In this document: positions 1 through 7,097 of the stretch, in pieces
Position numbering within the stretch: the stretch's first letter is position 1
How the letters are laid out: each line of letters opens with the position of its first letter
Assembly (NCBI GenBank): GCA_030667645.1
Contig: DAOUVM010000015.1
Location: 1-15,516 of the forward strand
Source: Ardenticatenales bacterium
Lineage (GTDB): Bacteria > Chloroflexota > Anaerolineae > Promineifilales > UBA4811
Direction: 5' to 3'
DNA: 15,516 nt
Made by a program: the position numbers and the translations under genes
Notes under the pieces: generated by a model
The model's database searches: none
The model's input: the letters and a program-made list of their open reading frames with translations, nothing else
Told to the model about the DNA's origin: nothing

Positions 1-1
1 G

Positions 2-145
2 CTGAATGGCCTATCCTACAGTCGATTCATCTACGGGTTGCGACAAGCCAACGTCAAATTGGACAGAAAGATCATGGCGGACATGGCCGTCCGTGATCCG
101 GACACGATGGCCCGGTTGGTGGAGATCGCCCGAGCCGCCGGCTAG
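2..145 (+). CDS. rplT: 50S ribosomal protein L20, C-terminal part (5' end outside window)
   Basis: The open frame from the left edge encodes 47 residues that read as the C-terminal end of ribosomal protein L20: the LSYSRFIYGLRQANVKLDRK block followed by MADMAVRDP and a final LVEIARAAG, then TAG. L20 is a primary 23S rRNA-binding protein of the large subunit, about 115-120 residues long, so roughly 70 residues lie upstream of the window. In most bacteria it follows infC and rpmI, and the strong terminator right after the stop fits the end of such an operon. The upstream genes are not visible here. Confidence 0.95.
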   Translation: MNGLSYSRFIYGLRQANVKLDRKIMADMAVRDPDTMARLVEIARAAG

Positions 146-158
146 CACTGGTCTCGGA

Positions 159-193
159 CGAAAAAGCGGGAGGCAAGACCTCCCGCTTTTTCG
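159..193 (+). terminator. Rho-independent terminator of rplT operon
   Basis: A perfect inverted repeat (159-173 against 179-193) has a GC-rich core GCGGGAGG/CCTCCCGC, a five-base loop CAAGA and flanking A5/T5 runs. It begins 13 bp after the rplT stop. The A-run on the left and T-run on the right mean it could work in both directions. Confidence 0.93.
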
Positions 194-277
194 TGCCCGA
201 TCTTTCTCCTCACCCGGACAGAGATGTCCGGCCGTATCCCTGAGAGAGTGCCTGCACCACCAAGGTCGCCGCCGAAC

Positions 278-1069
278 ATGATTAGCAGTCTCTCCAACAA
301 GAAGGTCAAACTCGTACAGAGTCTGCTGGCGCGCAGCCGAGTGCGGTATCGAGAGAGACGGCTGGTGGCGGAAGGGACCAGGCTCGTGCAAGAGGGGCTG
401 ACGGCCGGCTTGGAACCCGATCTCTTTTTCTACACTGCCAACTGGGCTCAAAGCCAAACCGGGGGACCGCTGCTCGAAACAGCAGAATCCATCACCACTC
501 CGTTCCTGGTCAGCGAAGAGGTGATGAGGAGCTGCGCCGATACGGAAACGCCCCCGGGAGTCTTGGCCGTTTTTCCTTTTCCTGATCTGGCCATACCGGC
601 CGCACCTACCCTGGTGTTGGTCGTCGACCGGCTGCGAATGCCGGGCAACCTGGGAGCCATTCTGCGCACGGCGGCAGCGGCCGGAGTGGAACTGGTCCTT
701 CTCCCTCCCGGAAACGTGGATCCCTTCAATCCGAAGGTTTTGCGTGGAGGGATGGGCGCTCATTTCCAGCTCCCTGTATCGCGGGTAGGATGGAAGGAAC
801 TGGTCCGGCGGCTGAGTGGTCTGAACATCTGGCTGGCATCGGCCGCCCAAGGGAGGCGGTACGATCAGGTCGACTGGCGGCAGCCCACGGCGCTGATTGT
901 GGGAGGTGAGGCGGCCGGCGCCACAGAACGCGTGGCCGGCATGGCGGGCGGCCAAGTGCACATCCCCATGCCCGGAGCGATGGAATCACTCAACTCGGCC
1001 GTGGCAACGGGGGTGCTGCTCTTTGAGATCGCCCGCCAAAGGGCTGAGCCCAATCCCAATGAACCATAG
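278..1069 (+). CDS. SpoU/TrmH family RNA 2'-O-methyltransferase
   Basis: Encodes a SPOUT-class enzyme that uses S-adenosylmethionine to methylate a ribose 2'-OH in rRNA or tRNA; the exact target cannot be read. With the ATG at 278 it has 263 residues, normal for the two-domain rRNA-type members. An N-terminal substrate-binding domain (about 1-105, with the SLSNKKVKLVQSL start) precedes the knotted catalytic domain. The three SpoU motifs are visible: NLGAILRTAAAAG (124-136), DPFNPKVLRGGMGAHFQLP (148-166) and GGEAAG...IPMPGAMESLNSAVA (209-243). An in-frame ATG at 224 would add 18 residues, but it lies inside a hairpin (214-231) and the added residues are unlike the family, so 278 is preferred. 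No good ribosome binding site precedes 278. It sits just behind the rplT terminator, a frequent position for this family. Confidence 0.88.
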   Translation: MISSLSNKKVKLVQSLLARSRVRYRERRLVAEGTRLVQEGLTAGLEPDLFFYTANWAQSQTGGPLLETAESITTPFLVSEEVMRSCADTETPPGVLAVFPFPDLAIPAAPTLVLVVDRLRMPGNLGAILRTAAAAGVELVLLPPGNVDPFNPKVLRGGMGAHFQLPVSRVGWKELVRRLSGLNIWLASAAQGRRYDQVDWRQPTALIVGGEAAGATERVAGMAGGQVHIPMPGAMESLNSAVATGVLLFEIARQRAEPNPNEP

Positions 1070-1099
1070 ACGGCGATCGCCGCACGCCCGGCGAAAAGG

Positions 1100-1414
1100 C
1101 TAGGTACGATATCCCGGCCGGCGCTCGATCTGGAGGGTCGCCACTTCCCCAACGCGTTCGTAAACGACCCGGCGCAGGCAATCGGGACAGCAACTGGTAG
1201 ATCGTGCGACGTCGGCCTGAAAGCGCCAGCGATAGTACGCAGTCAACATCTCCGCCATCGGCCGTCGCCACTCGAACTCGATCCACTTGCCTGTATCCGC
1301 AGCGAGCGCGGCGTTCAGGCCTGGGTTGCCCAGCAGCGCCAGCAAACTGGCCAGGAGATGGCCGCATGAAGAGCAGGCTGCAAAGTTCTCCAGAATCTTC
1401 TTTCGAGTGTCCAA
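1100..1414 (-). CDS. Small zinc-ribbon-like protein of unknown function (TTG start)
   Basis: A 104-residue protein I do not recognise. It has two cysteine pairs, CSSC (14-17) and CPDC (76-79), about 60 residues apart, consistent with one zinc site formed by distant knuckles; an extra Cys75 adjoins the second. The middle is rich in aromatic and basic residues (WIEFEWRR, YYRWRF), so nucleic-acid or protein binding is possible but unproven. The start is TTG at 1414: an in-frame TAA lies five codons upstream and AAAGGA is placed 8 nt before the TTG. A good promoter (1437-1464) sits directly upstream, which supports a real gene despite the small size. It converges on the methyltransferase gene with only 30 bp between the stops. 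Confidence 0.7.
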   Translation of the reverse strand: MDTRKKILENFAACSSCGHLLASLLALLGNPGLNAALAADTGKWIEFEWRRPMAEMLTAYYRWRFQADVARSTSCCPDCLRRVVYERVGEVATLQIERRPGYRT

Positions 1415-1436
1415 TCCGCTTTTCCTTTACGCCCAG

Positions 1437-1464
1437 ATTGTAGCGCCACTGGCCTGGCTGTCAA
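1437..1464 (-). promoter_or_regulatory. Sigma-70-type promoter of the zinc-ribbon gene
   Basis: On the minus strand TTGACA (1464-1459) and TACAAT (1442-1437) are separated by 16 bp. The start site would fall near 1430, giving a leader of about 16 nt that contains the AAAGGA ribosome site. Confidence 0.72.
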
Positions 1465-1705
1465 ACGGCGATCGAGGCGGATGTCAATGGCCTTTCAAGA
1501 CGACCTTCCCACCACAATACCACATGCCATAGGCGGAAACTGGCGGGCGGGGAGATTGAGACACACAGCGCTCCCCCCCCCTTGCCTGTCCGCTCCGCCA
1601 GTGGAGATCCCTCTTTCCGCGAACTCGGAGGGAGAGGGTGTCAAGAATTCGAAGAATCGTCGGATTCCCTGGAATAGAAAGATCGGCAGGTGGATGAAAA
1701 AAGAC
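1465..1705. other. Intergenic stretch without recognised gene
   Basis: Between the divergent promoters of the zinc-ribbon gene and lexA I see no convincing coding region, tRNA or structured RNA. It holds a run of nine C (1573-1581) and a purine-rich segment around 1624-1700. The plus-strand open frame crossing it has low-complexity, unrecognisable sequence and runs through the lexA promoter. Confidence 0.5.
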
Positions 1706-1734
1706 TTGACTCAGAACACATGTTCGTGTATAAT
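1706..1734 (+). promoter_or_regulatory. lexA promoter
   Basis: TTGACT (1706-1711) and a perfect TATAAT (1729-1734) are separated by exactly 17 bp. The expected start site near 1741 gives a leader of about 40 nt before the lexA ATG at 1780. Confidence 0.9.
1714..1725. promoter_or_regulatory. LexA operator (SOS box)
   Basis: GAAC-ACAT-GTTC is a perfect dyad matching the Gram-positive (DinR-type) LexA box GAAC-N4-GTTC. It lies entirely inside the -35/-10 spacer of the lexA promoter, where bound LexA would exclude RNA polymerase. A half site GAAC follows at 1747-1750. Confidence 0.9.
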
Positions 1735-1779
1735 AGCTGCTACTGAGAACAAATGAGCGACAGACCGAGGAGGTGTCTA

Positions 1780-2427
1780 ATGGCTAGTCGGAAACCGCTC
1801 TCCGTTCGGCAGGAGGGGATCATGAAGTTCGTTCGCAAGTTTATCGGCGAGAACGGATTTCCGCCTTCGATACGCGAGATCGGCAAGGCGGTAGAAATCA
1901 GTTCAACTTCGGTGGTCAACTATAATCTGAGGAGGTTGGAGGAGAGAGGTTACCTGAGCCGGGAGAAGGAGGTCTCGCGGGGATTGCGTTTGACCACCAA
2001 CGCTCCTGACCTGGTTCCCTCTGGTGGCATTCTGCGCATCCCACTCGCCGGGCCCATCGCCGCGGGCGAACCGATCGATATCGGCGAAGGCGTTTTTGAT
2101 GAGGAAGATGCCATCGAATTGACTCACGATCTGCTCCCGCAGCACGACAACGTGTATGCTCTTCAGGTGCGAGGGGATTCAATGATTGACGCGATGGTGA
2201 GCGACGGGGACATTGTGATCGTGCGCCACCAGCACGAGGCTCGCAACGGCGATATGGTAGCCGCCTGGCTGACGGACAGAGATGAGACAACTCTCAAGTA
2301 CTTTTTCATAGAGTCTGATCATGTCCGGCTACAGCCCGCCAATCCAACCATGGACCCGATCTATGTGGATCCGGCCGTGGTGCAAATCCAAGGCAAGGTG
2401 TTGATGGTTCTGCGCCAACTGAGTTGA
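1780..2427 (+). CDS. lexA: LexA SOS repressor / self-cleaving S24 peptidase
   Basis: A 215-residue transcriptional repressor of the SOS regulon, cleaved when RecA filaments form after DNA damage. The N-terminal winged helix (about 6-72) carries the typical PPSIREIGKAVEISSTSVV recognition region. The linker holds the Ala95-Gly96 cleavage site in PIAAGEP, and the C-terminal S24 domain has the catalytic Ser134 (RGDSM) and Lys173 (TLKYF). The chosen ATG at 1780 is preceded by GAGGAGG with about 6 nt spacing and yields the usual N-terminus; an ATG at 1753 would add nine residues and has no ribosome site. Its promoter contains a perfect LexA box, so it is autoregulated. No other SOS gene is adjacent. 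Confidence 0.96.
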   Translation: MASRKPLSVRQEGIMKFVRKFIGENGFPPSIREIGKAVEISSTSVVNYNLRRLEERGYLSREKEVSRGLRLTTNAPDLVPSGGILRIPLAGPIAAGEPIDIGEGVFDEEDAIELTHDLLPQHDNVYALQVRGDSMIDAMVSDGDIVIVRHQHEARNGDMVAAWLTDRDETTLKYFFIESDHVRLQPANPTMDPIYVDPAVVQIQGKVLMVLRQLS

Positions 2428-2462
2428 CGCCAGCCACGAAATCGGTCCAACTGATCAAAAAG

Positions 2463-2498
2463 CACCGCACGCCGCGCCAATAGAAACCTGGGGCGGTG
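2463..2498 (-). terminator. Possible weak terminator between lexA and the SHOCT-like gene
   Basis: Read on the minus strand, CACCGC (2498-2493) can pair with GCGGTG (2468-2463), which is followed by CTTTTTG. The stem is only 6 bp and the loop is long (24 nt), so this is a weak candidate for ending the leftward transcript of the SHOCT-like gene. Confidence 0.3.
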
Positions 2499-2536
2499 TG
2501 TTTCTCCTCCTCGCTCGCCGTCTCTGCGGCCTGCGT

Positions 2537-2905
2537 CTATTCGACGTAGATCTCTACCCGTTCCCCCTTTTCCTTGTCCATCCAATCCACAATACGACCG
2601 TGCGCCCCCTCCTTGATGGCAGCAAGGACCTCCTCCAGGTTAACGCCTTCCATCTCAGGCGCAAAGCGCGCCCCCATCTTGACGCCGATGTTCACCAGCT
2701 TCATCGGGATGCTCACGTTGACCTTGTCCTTGCCGGTGGTCAGATCGGTAATCCGAACGTTGAACCGGTGTGGCTCGCGTGTGGGAGGTGGCTTGGGTCG
2801 CGAACCATCCTCCAACGCTTTTAGCAGCCTGGCTCCTTCCTCGGCCGAAAACTTGCCGTCGGCCACCATCTGGAGAATCTGCATTCGCTCTTCTGACGTT
2901 GCCAC
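2537..2905 (-). CDS. SHOCT-like domain protein (YvlB/LiaX-type N-terminus)
   Basis: A 122-residue protein with no signal peptide or membrane segment. Residues 4-31 form a short two-helix motif (EERMQILQMVADGKFSAEEG...LLKAL) of the SHOCT-like type found at the ends of YvlB/LiaX and similar proteins. After a Pro-rich linker (35-43), residues about 46-122 form a second domain beginning RFNVRITDLTTGKDKVNVSIP. Both halves are clearly paralogous to the 149-residue protein at 6622-7071. The start is GTG, preceded by an ideal GGAGGTG about 6 nt upstream. It is 18 bp downstream of the GNAT gene and probably in the same transcript. The function is not established; a regulatory or scaffold role in envelope stress is an inference from family context. 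Confidence 0.82.
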   Translation of the reverse strand: MATSEERMQILQMVADGKFSAEEGARLLKALEDGSRPKPPPTREPHRFNVRITDLTTGKDKVNVSIPMKLVNIGVKMGARFAPEMEGVNLEEVLAAIKEGAHGRIVDWMDKEKGERVEIYVE

Positions 2906-2923
2906 AGAATCACCTCCAACCCG

Positions 2924-3946
2924 TCATGCATCGCCTTGCTGCTCGATCTCCAGCCGCATCAGGACCAACGTTCGATACGGCCGGAACCCTGCCTCTCGCA
3001 ACCGTCCCTCGGCCGCGACGTCCCCGGCCGGGTGTTCAATCACCGCCCGGGTGAATCCCCTGTGCGCCACCTGACGCAATGCCCGCAGTAGCAGATCCCC
3101 CTCTAACTCGCCGGAAGCTTCCGGCCGGACGCGCAACGTCAACCGGCTCGTTAATCCTGACGCCGTCTCGAGCTGGACGTACCCGTCCAGCACTGCGGCG
3201 GTTGCGCCCGATGCCACCCACCGGTGCATCGATCTGCCCATCATCATATCGGCCACCCAGCGCTGGAAACTCGGGCGAAAGTCCTCTTCTGATAGTTGAT
3301 CCGGCCACCCCTGTGCGGCTCGAGTTACCGAACTGAACAGCCGCCACAGCACGGCCCAATGGCTCTTATGCGCTCTTGAGAGCGGCTGGCCCGAGGCAAG
3401 GATCTGGTCCAGGCGCGGGCGGCCCTCCAATCGCCAATGCGTGACCGCGCCGAGCGATTCAAAGCCAAGCCTACCATACAGCATAATGGCCGGGCTGTCC
3501 TCCCCGACCTGTAAATTGATAGACCTTCCTTCGAGTCGACGAATATGCTGTGTGGCAGCATTCAGCAAGCGGGTAGCTATCCCCCGGCGACGATAGTCAG
3601 GATACACCGCCACGTTTGCCATCCGCCAGCCTCCCGGCCGGTTTCTGGACCGCAGCAGGGTCACATTGCCAACCACCCGGCCATCCTCATCCCACACAAA
3701 GCCCGGGCTCAGCCCAAGACTGGTGCCGGACAAAAAGGTGAGAAGATAGATCAACGGGCCCGCCCGACTGATCAAGCGCGCCTCACGAATGAGTTGCCGG
3801 CCGGTGGCATCCAACTCGCGGCGGAAGACCAACTCCAGAAGATCGGCCACTGCCCCCAAATCACGGCCAGGATTCAGCGGGCGGGGGCCGCTCCGGGGCC
3901 GGTCCATTTCAAGTGCAATTCTGGCAACCATCCGTCCCGTTTCCAT
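2924..3946 (-). CDS. GNAT family N-acetyltransferase (double-length)
   Basis: About 340 residues, twice the size of a simple GNAT enzyme. The N-terminal half (about 25-175) is a complete acetyl-CoA-binding fold with motif A visible as VAVYPDYRRRGIATRLL (112-128) and motif B as SPAIMLYGRLGFESLG (151-166). The C-terminal half is diverged but ends like a second GNAT domain (EGRLREAGFRPYRTLVLMRLE region, 313-333), so this is probably a tandem or degenerate double GNAT. The acceptor cannot be predicted. The open frame extends to an ATG at 3979, but that codon lies upstream of a TATAAT element (3968-3973) likely to be the promoter, so the ATG at 3946 (or 3931) is preferred; GGAGG is about 15 nt upstream of 3946. 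It is followed 18 bp later by the SHOCT-like gene. Confidence 0.82.
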   Translation of the reverse strand: METGRMVARIALEMDRPRSGPRPLNPGRDLGAVADLLELVFRRELDATGRQLIREARLISRAGPLIYLLTFLSGTSLGLSPGFVWDEDGRVVGNVTLLRSRNRPGGWRMANVAVYPDYRRRGIATRLLNAATQHIRRLEGRSINLQVGEDSPAIMLYGRLGFESLGAVTHWRLEGRPRLDQILASGQPLSRAHKSHWAVLWRLFSSVTRAAQGWPDQLSEEDFRPSFQRWVADMMMGRSMHRWVASGATAAVLDGYVQLETASGLTSRLTLRVRPEASGELEGDLLLRALRQVAHRGFTRAVIEHPAGDVAAEGRLREAGFRPYRTLVLMRLEIEQQGDA

Positions 3947-3967
3947 GCAGCTACCGATCAGCCTCCA

Positions 3968-3973
3968 ATTATA
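3968..3973 (-). promoter_or_regulatory. Candidate -10 element of the GNAT / SHOCT-like unit
   Basis: A perfect TATAAT on the minus strand lies 22 bp upstream of the preferred GNAT start codon. No convincing -35 hexamer is found 16-18 bp further upstream, so an activator or a poor -35 must be assumed. Confidence 0.45.
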
Positions 3974-4023
3974 CCGCACTTTGACTATCTGAACGGGCGT
4001 GGTTCAGGCGTCATGCTCCACAT

Positions 4024-4040
4024 CCCCCGATTCTCGGGGG
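4024..4040. other. Hairpin between MFS gene and GNAT gene
   Basis: CCCCCGA (4024-4030) and TCGGGGG (4034-4040) form a perfect 7-bp stem with a three-base loop. It lies 104 bp beyond the MFS stop. No T-run follows on either strand, so it is not a classical intrinsic terminator, though it may mark the 3' end of the five-gene transcript. Confidence 0.4.
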
Positions 4041-4143
4041 CGGATTCGTGAACGTGCATTGCGGATCGGCGGTCATGAGACAGGCAGGCGCCTTTCCCAT
4101 CTCCCCAGCAGCCACCTCATCTCAGCGTGTCGCCGCAACAGCT

Positions 4144-5373
4144 TTAGGTAGGCAGGCCCGCGTGATTGTCCTCCAGTCCGACAATGACAGGGACAAAAAG
4201 AGCCCCGACTGCCGTCAGTGCCATCACTGCACCGCCGACTATGTACCAGCTTTGCAGCCCGATCGTGTCTGCAATCGGACCGGCAACTGCCAGGCTGAGC
4301 GGCATCATGGCCGAGGATAGGCTGCCGAGCAGAGTGAATACTCGTCCCTGCATCTCTGGAACCACAATGGTCTGCAACAAAGCCTGGAATGGTCCATTGA
4401 CAAGCGGATTCATAAAGCCAGCGACAAAGATGGCTCCTATTGCCAACCCGAGTCCACTCTCTGGGGCCAGACCTATGATCGCCACCCCTATCCCCTCAAG
4501 CCCCAGGCCTATGAGCGATGTGTAGATCCTCCTCCGAAACCCGCCCCACCAACTCAACAGCAGGCCACCCAGTACCATACCGGTTCCCCAGGAGGCTTCA
4601 AGCCAGCCAAGCTGGAGCGCGTCACCCCCAAAGTGCTCGGTCACTAGCAGCGGCATCAGGGCAAAGGCGGGATTGATCACAAAGTTGATGATCATTGCCA
4701 AGGCGATCACGGCCACCAGGCCCGGCCATGCCCAGACGTAGCGCCACCCGGCCCGCATTTCACCCCACAGGGTGAGCTCGCTGGCCCCGTCCAACCGGTC
4801 TGGCTGTGGAATGCGCACAAACAAGAGCGGCACGATAGCAACGACGGCCGTCGCCAGGTCAATCCCCATGATCCCATGCATCGGCATGAAGCTGAGTAGA
4901 ATGGCAGCCACCGGAGGGGCAGCCATACTCAGCAGCCCCTGAATCATCTGGTTGAGTCCGGCCACTCGTGAGAGATGCTCTTTGGGCACCATCAACGATG
5001 TGGAAGCCTGCATTGAGGGCCAGTGAAAGGCGCCGCCCAGCGCCCGCGCCAACATGGCAACGTAGACGTGCCAGACGGCCACTGACTCGGTCCAATAGAG
5101 ATAGGCAATCCACGCCGAGACCGCGGCAACAAAAGCATCGGCCACGAGCATGATCAGACGCCGATTCCACCGATCCACCAGCGCGCCGGAGAACGGCCCC
5201 AGGAGCACACCGGGAAGTATCGCTACCAGGGTGGCAGTGGCAAGTACGGTCGCCGAGCCAGTGGCCTTGGTCAGCCACCAGACAAGCGCAAACTGGGCCA
5301 GCAAGCTACCGACGATGGAGAATGCCTGCCCGGTCCATATGGCAAAGAACCGGACCTTCCAGTTGGCATCCAT
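4144..5373 (-). CDS. MFS exporter, DHA3-like (macrolide/siderophore efflux type)
   Basis: A 409-residue integral membrane protein with about 12 hydrophobic segments, typical for the major facilitator superfamily. The loop after helix 2 carries the motif-A-like GALVDRWNRR (63-72). The N-terminus (WKVRFFAIWTGQAFSIVGS, 5-23) and overall order resemble the DHA3 family that includes MefA-like macrolide and EntS-like siderophore exporters. The substrate cannot be inferred from sequence alone. It is the last gene of the operon led by the DUF2089 gene, starting 7 bp after the preceding stop and lacking its own ribosome site of note, so translation is probably coupled. Its position suggests export of a compound or peptide sensed by the upstream envelope module. 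Confidence 0.87.
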   Translation of the reverse strand: MDANWKVRFFAIWTGQAFSIVGSLLAQFALVWWLTKATGSATVLATATLVAILPGVLLGPFSGALVDRWNRRLIMLVADAFVAAVSAWIAYLYWTESVAVWHVYVAMLARALGGAFHWPSMQASTSLMVPKEHLSRVAGLNQMIQGLLSMAAPPVAAILLSFMPMHGIMGIDLATAVVAIVPLLFVRIPQPDRLDGASELTLWGEMRAGWRYVWAWPGLVAVIALAMIINFVINPAFALMPLLVTEHFGGDALQLGWLEASWGTGMVLGGLLLSWWGGFRRRIYTSLIGLGLEGIGVAIIGLAPESGLGLAIGAIFVAGFMNPLVNGPFQALLQTIVVPEMQGRVFTLLGSLSSAMMPLSLAVAGPIADTIGLQSWYIVGGAVMALTAVGALFVPVIVGLEDNHAGLPT

Positions 5374-5380
5374 AGATCGT

Positions 5381-6610
5381 CTAGCGAGATTGCGAGTTCG
5401 GCGTGGCGTTCCCCTTGAGTGCGTCCAACAGCGACTCGGCTTCTTCCACCGAGATCTTGGCCTCTGCTACCATGTTGAGGATGGTCAGGCGTTCCTTGTC
5501 AGTTACGGGATCAGCGGCCGGTTCGGGGCTGGCAGCTCGCCCGGGCCTGGAGGCGGTTTTCCAACGCCCCTTGGCCGCGTGGCGTCGAGCTTTGTCCGCC
5601 TCCCGCTCCGCTCTCCGCTGCAGTCTTGTGGCGGCACGCTCTAACTGCTTCTGCGCCCGTCTGGCCACTCGCTCCGCTCGCTCATCCAACCGGCCGACAT
5701 CCACCTCGATATTCGCCAGTTTGTCCTCCAGTTGCAGGCTCATCTCCGCCATGTGGGCCCCAACCTGAGAAGCGATGTCCTCTGCCAGAGTAGAGAACTC
5801 GGCGCCAAACTCGGCTCCGATAGCTCCAACCTGCACGCCGCTCCAGTCCTGCCCCCAACCACTATCACTGGCCGCCAGAATCATGTCCCGGCCGGCATCC
5901 AGCAATACGGTCGCGCCGCCATCTCCTAACCGGCCAGTGATCTCGTCATCCCCATCTTTCCTATCCAAGAGATCAGCCTTGATTCGGATCCGATTCCGGC
6001 CGCTGCGCAGCGTGAAATCGGCATTGGTGCTTGACGGAACTCGCGCCACAATGTCGCCTCGAGCCTTAAAGCTGTATTCCTTGCCATCAGAAAAGGCGCT
6101 CTGCAGACGCAGATCCCCCTGAACGTCCCCGGCGCGGGCATCTCCCATCAGAATACGCGCCCCCAAGTCTCTGCCCACATATTCCACCTCAAGCCGGCCA
6201 CTGACGCTGCGGACACTCATGTCTCCTACCACTTTCTGCACGATCAGATCGCCATCCACGTTTCGGGCCGAAAGATCTCCACCAGCTTGTTTGATCCGTG
6301 CGTTACCCACCTGACCCAACAAGAGGTCGCCCCCGACCTCATCGAGCGATATCTCGCCCTGGATACACTTGAAACGAGCGTCCCCACCCAGTGTGCGCAC
6401 CTGCAGGCAAGAGTCGACCGGTGCGTCAATGCGCAGGTCGGAGCCACAGGTAACCATGAAGGTGTTGCCCTCTTGGCGAATCTCCAGTTGCTCAACCTCT
6501 GCTCGAACACGTACCGCTGACTTGGACCAGCCGTTGACGCTAAAGTCCCCTCGACAGTCGAGGATCGATAGAGTCGGCGTCTCCTGAACCTCAAAAAACC
6601 GCTTTTCCAT
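5381..6610 (-). CDS. Beta-solenoid (DUF4097-like) protein with coiled coil and C-terminal SHOCT-like domain
   Basis: A 409-residue protein without signal peptide or membrane helix. Residues about 5-245 are a run of short beta repeats punctuated by GD and GG turns (for example VGGDLLLGQV, AGGDLSARNVDGDL, VVGDMSVRSVSG), resembling the DUF4097 / putative adhesin beta-solenoid fold of LiaX and YvlB. Residues about 288-345 are strongly charged and heptad-like (LDERAERVARRAQKQLERAA), probably a coiled coil. Residues 371-399 hold a SHOCT-like motif (KERLTILNMVAEAKISVEEA...LLDAL). In LiaX/YvlB the helical motif is at the N-terminus; here it is at the C-terminus. GGAGG lies about 7 nt before the ATG. 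It starts 11 bp after the preceding gene. The function is inferred only: an envelope-stress or surface-binding scaffold. Confidence 0.8.
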   Translation of the reverse strand: MEKRFFEVQETPTLSILDCRGDFSVNGWSKSAVRVRAEVEQLEIRQEGNTFMVTCGSDLRIDAPVDSCLQVRTLGGDARFKCIQGEISLDEVGGDLLLGQVGNARIKQAGGDLSARNVDGDLIVQKVVGDMSVRSVSGRLEVEYVGRDLGARILMGDARAGDVQGDLRLQSAFSDGKEYSFKARGDIVARVPSSTNADFTLRSGRNRIRIKADLLDRKDGDDEITGRLGDGGATVLLDAGRDMILAASDSGWGQDWSGVQVGAIGAEFGAEFSTLAEDIASQVGAHMAEMSLQLEDKLANIEVDVGRLDERAERVARRAQKQLERAATRLQRRAEREADKARRHAAKGRWKTASRPGRAASPEPAADPVTDKERLTILNMVAEAKISVEEAESLLDALKGNATPNSQSR

Positions 6611-6621
6611 CTCCGCCTCCG

Positions 6622-7071
6622 CTAGCTGATGAACACCTGTACGTGCTCTCCGCTCTGCTCATCATTCACTTCAACGATCGTATCCACCTCACCGGAGGAT
6701 ATCTCGGAAAGCACGTGCTCCCACTCCATTTCATCCATCTCGGGGACGAACTTGGCTCCCACGCGCAGACCGATGCGAGCCAGCGAGAGAGGGATCTTGA
6801 CCGACACCTTCTTCCGGCCGCTGGTAGAGTTCGTCACGCGTACATTTAGCCAGCGCGGGTCTCCCGCACGGACAGCAACTGGCGCTGGCGCTGAGGGCGG
6901 CGCCTTGGATTCGGCCGGTTGCCCTGGTGCATCCGGGGCGGAATGAACAGCGGGCTCATCTGCCGGTCTGTCAGCGGCCACCTCCTGCAACAACTCCCCG
7001 GCCTCTCTTGCATTGATGGATCCCTTGGCCAACATCTGCAGGATCTCGCGCCGCTTGGTCTCTGCTGACAT
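6622..7071 (-). CDS. SHOCT-like domain protein, paralogue of the 122-residue protein
   Basis: A 149-residue protein. Residues 5-31 are the SHOCT-like helical motif (KRREILQMLAKGSINAREAGELLQEV), 32-70 a Pro/Ala-rich disordered linker, and 73-149 a domain beginning WLNVRVTNSTSGRKKVSVKIP that matches the second half of the protein at 2537-2905 (shared NVR.T...SG..KV.V.IP, IG...GA.F.PEM, and a final V.V.I). AGGAGG precedes the ATG by about 7 nt. It lies 26 bp after the DUF2807 gene and 11 bp before the beta-solenoid gene, so it belongs to that operon. The function is unknown. Confidence 0.82.
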   Translation of the reverse strand: MSAETKRREILQMLAKGSINAREAGELLQEVAADRPADEPAVHSAPDAPGQPAESKAPPSAPAPVAVRAGDPRWLNVRVTNSTSGRKKVSVKIPLSLARIGLRVGAKFVPEMDEMEWEHVLSEISSGEVDTIVEVNDEQSGEHVQVFIS

Positions 7072-7097
7072 CTTTCGCCTCCTGTCCTGCTATTCTC

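Noticed and set aside
11..961. Long minus-strand open frame of over 300 codons opposite the methyltransferase
   Set aside because: Antisense to a gene with clear SpoU motifs; composition is Arg/Gln/His/Pro rich and unlike any protein family, as expected from reading a GC-rich gene backwards.
1573..1581. Run of nine C as a phase-variation tract
   Set aside because: It lies in non-coding DNA, more than 120 bp from the lexA promoter, and does not interrupt any supported gene.
1481..1756. 91-codon open frame upstream of lexA
   Set aside because: Crosses the lexA promoter and the C9 run, has no ribosome site and no recognisable sequence.
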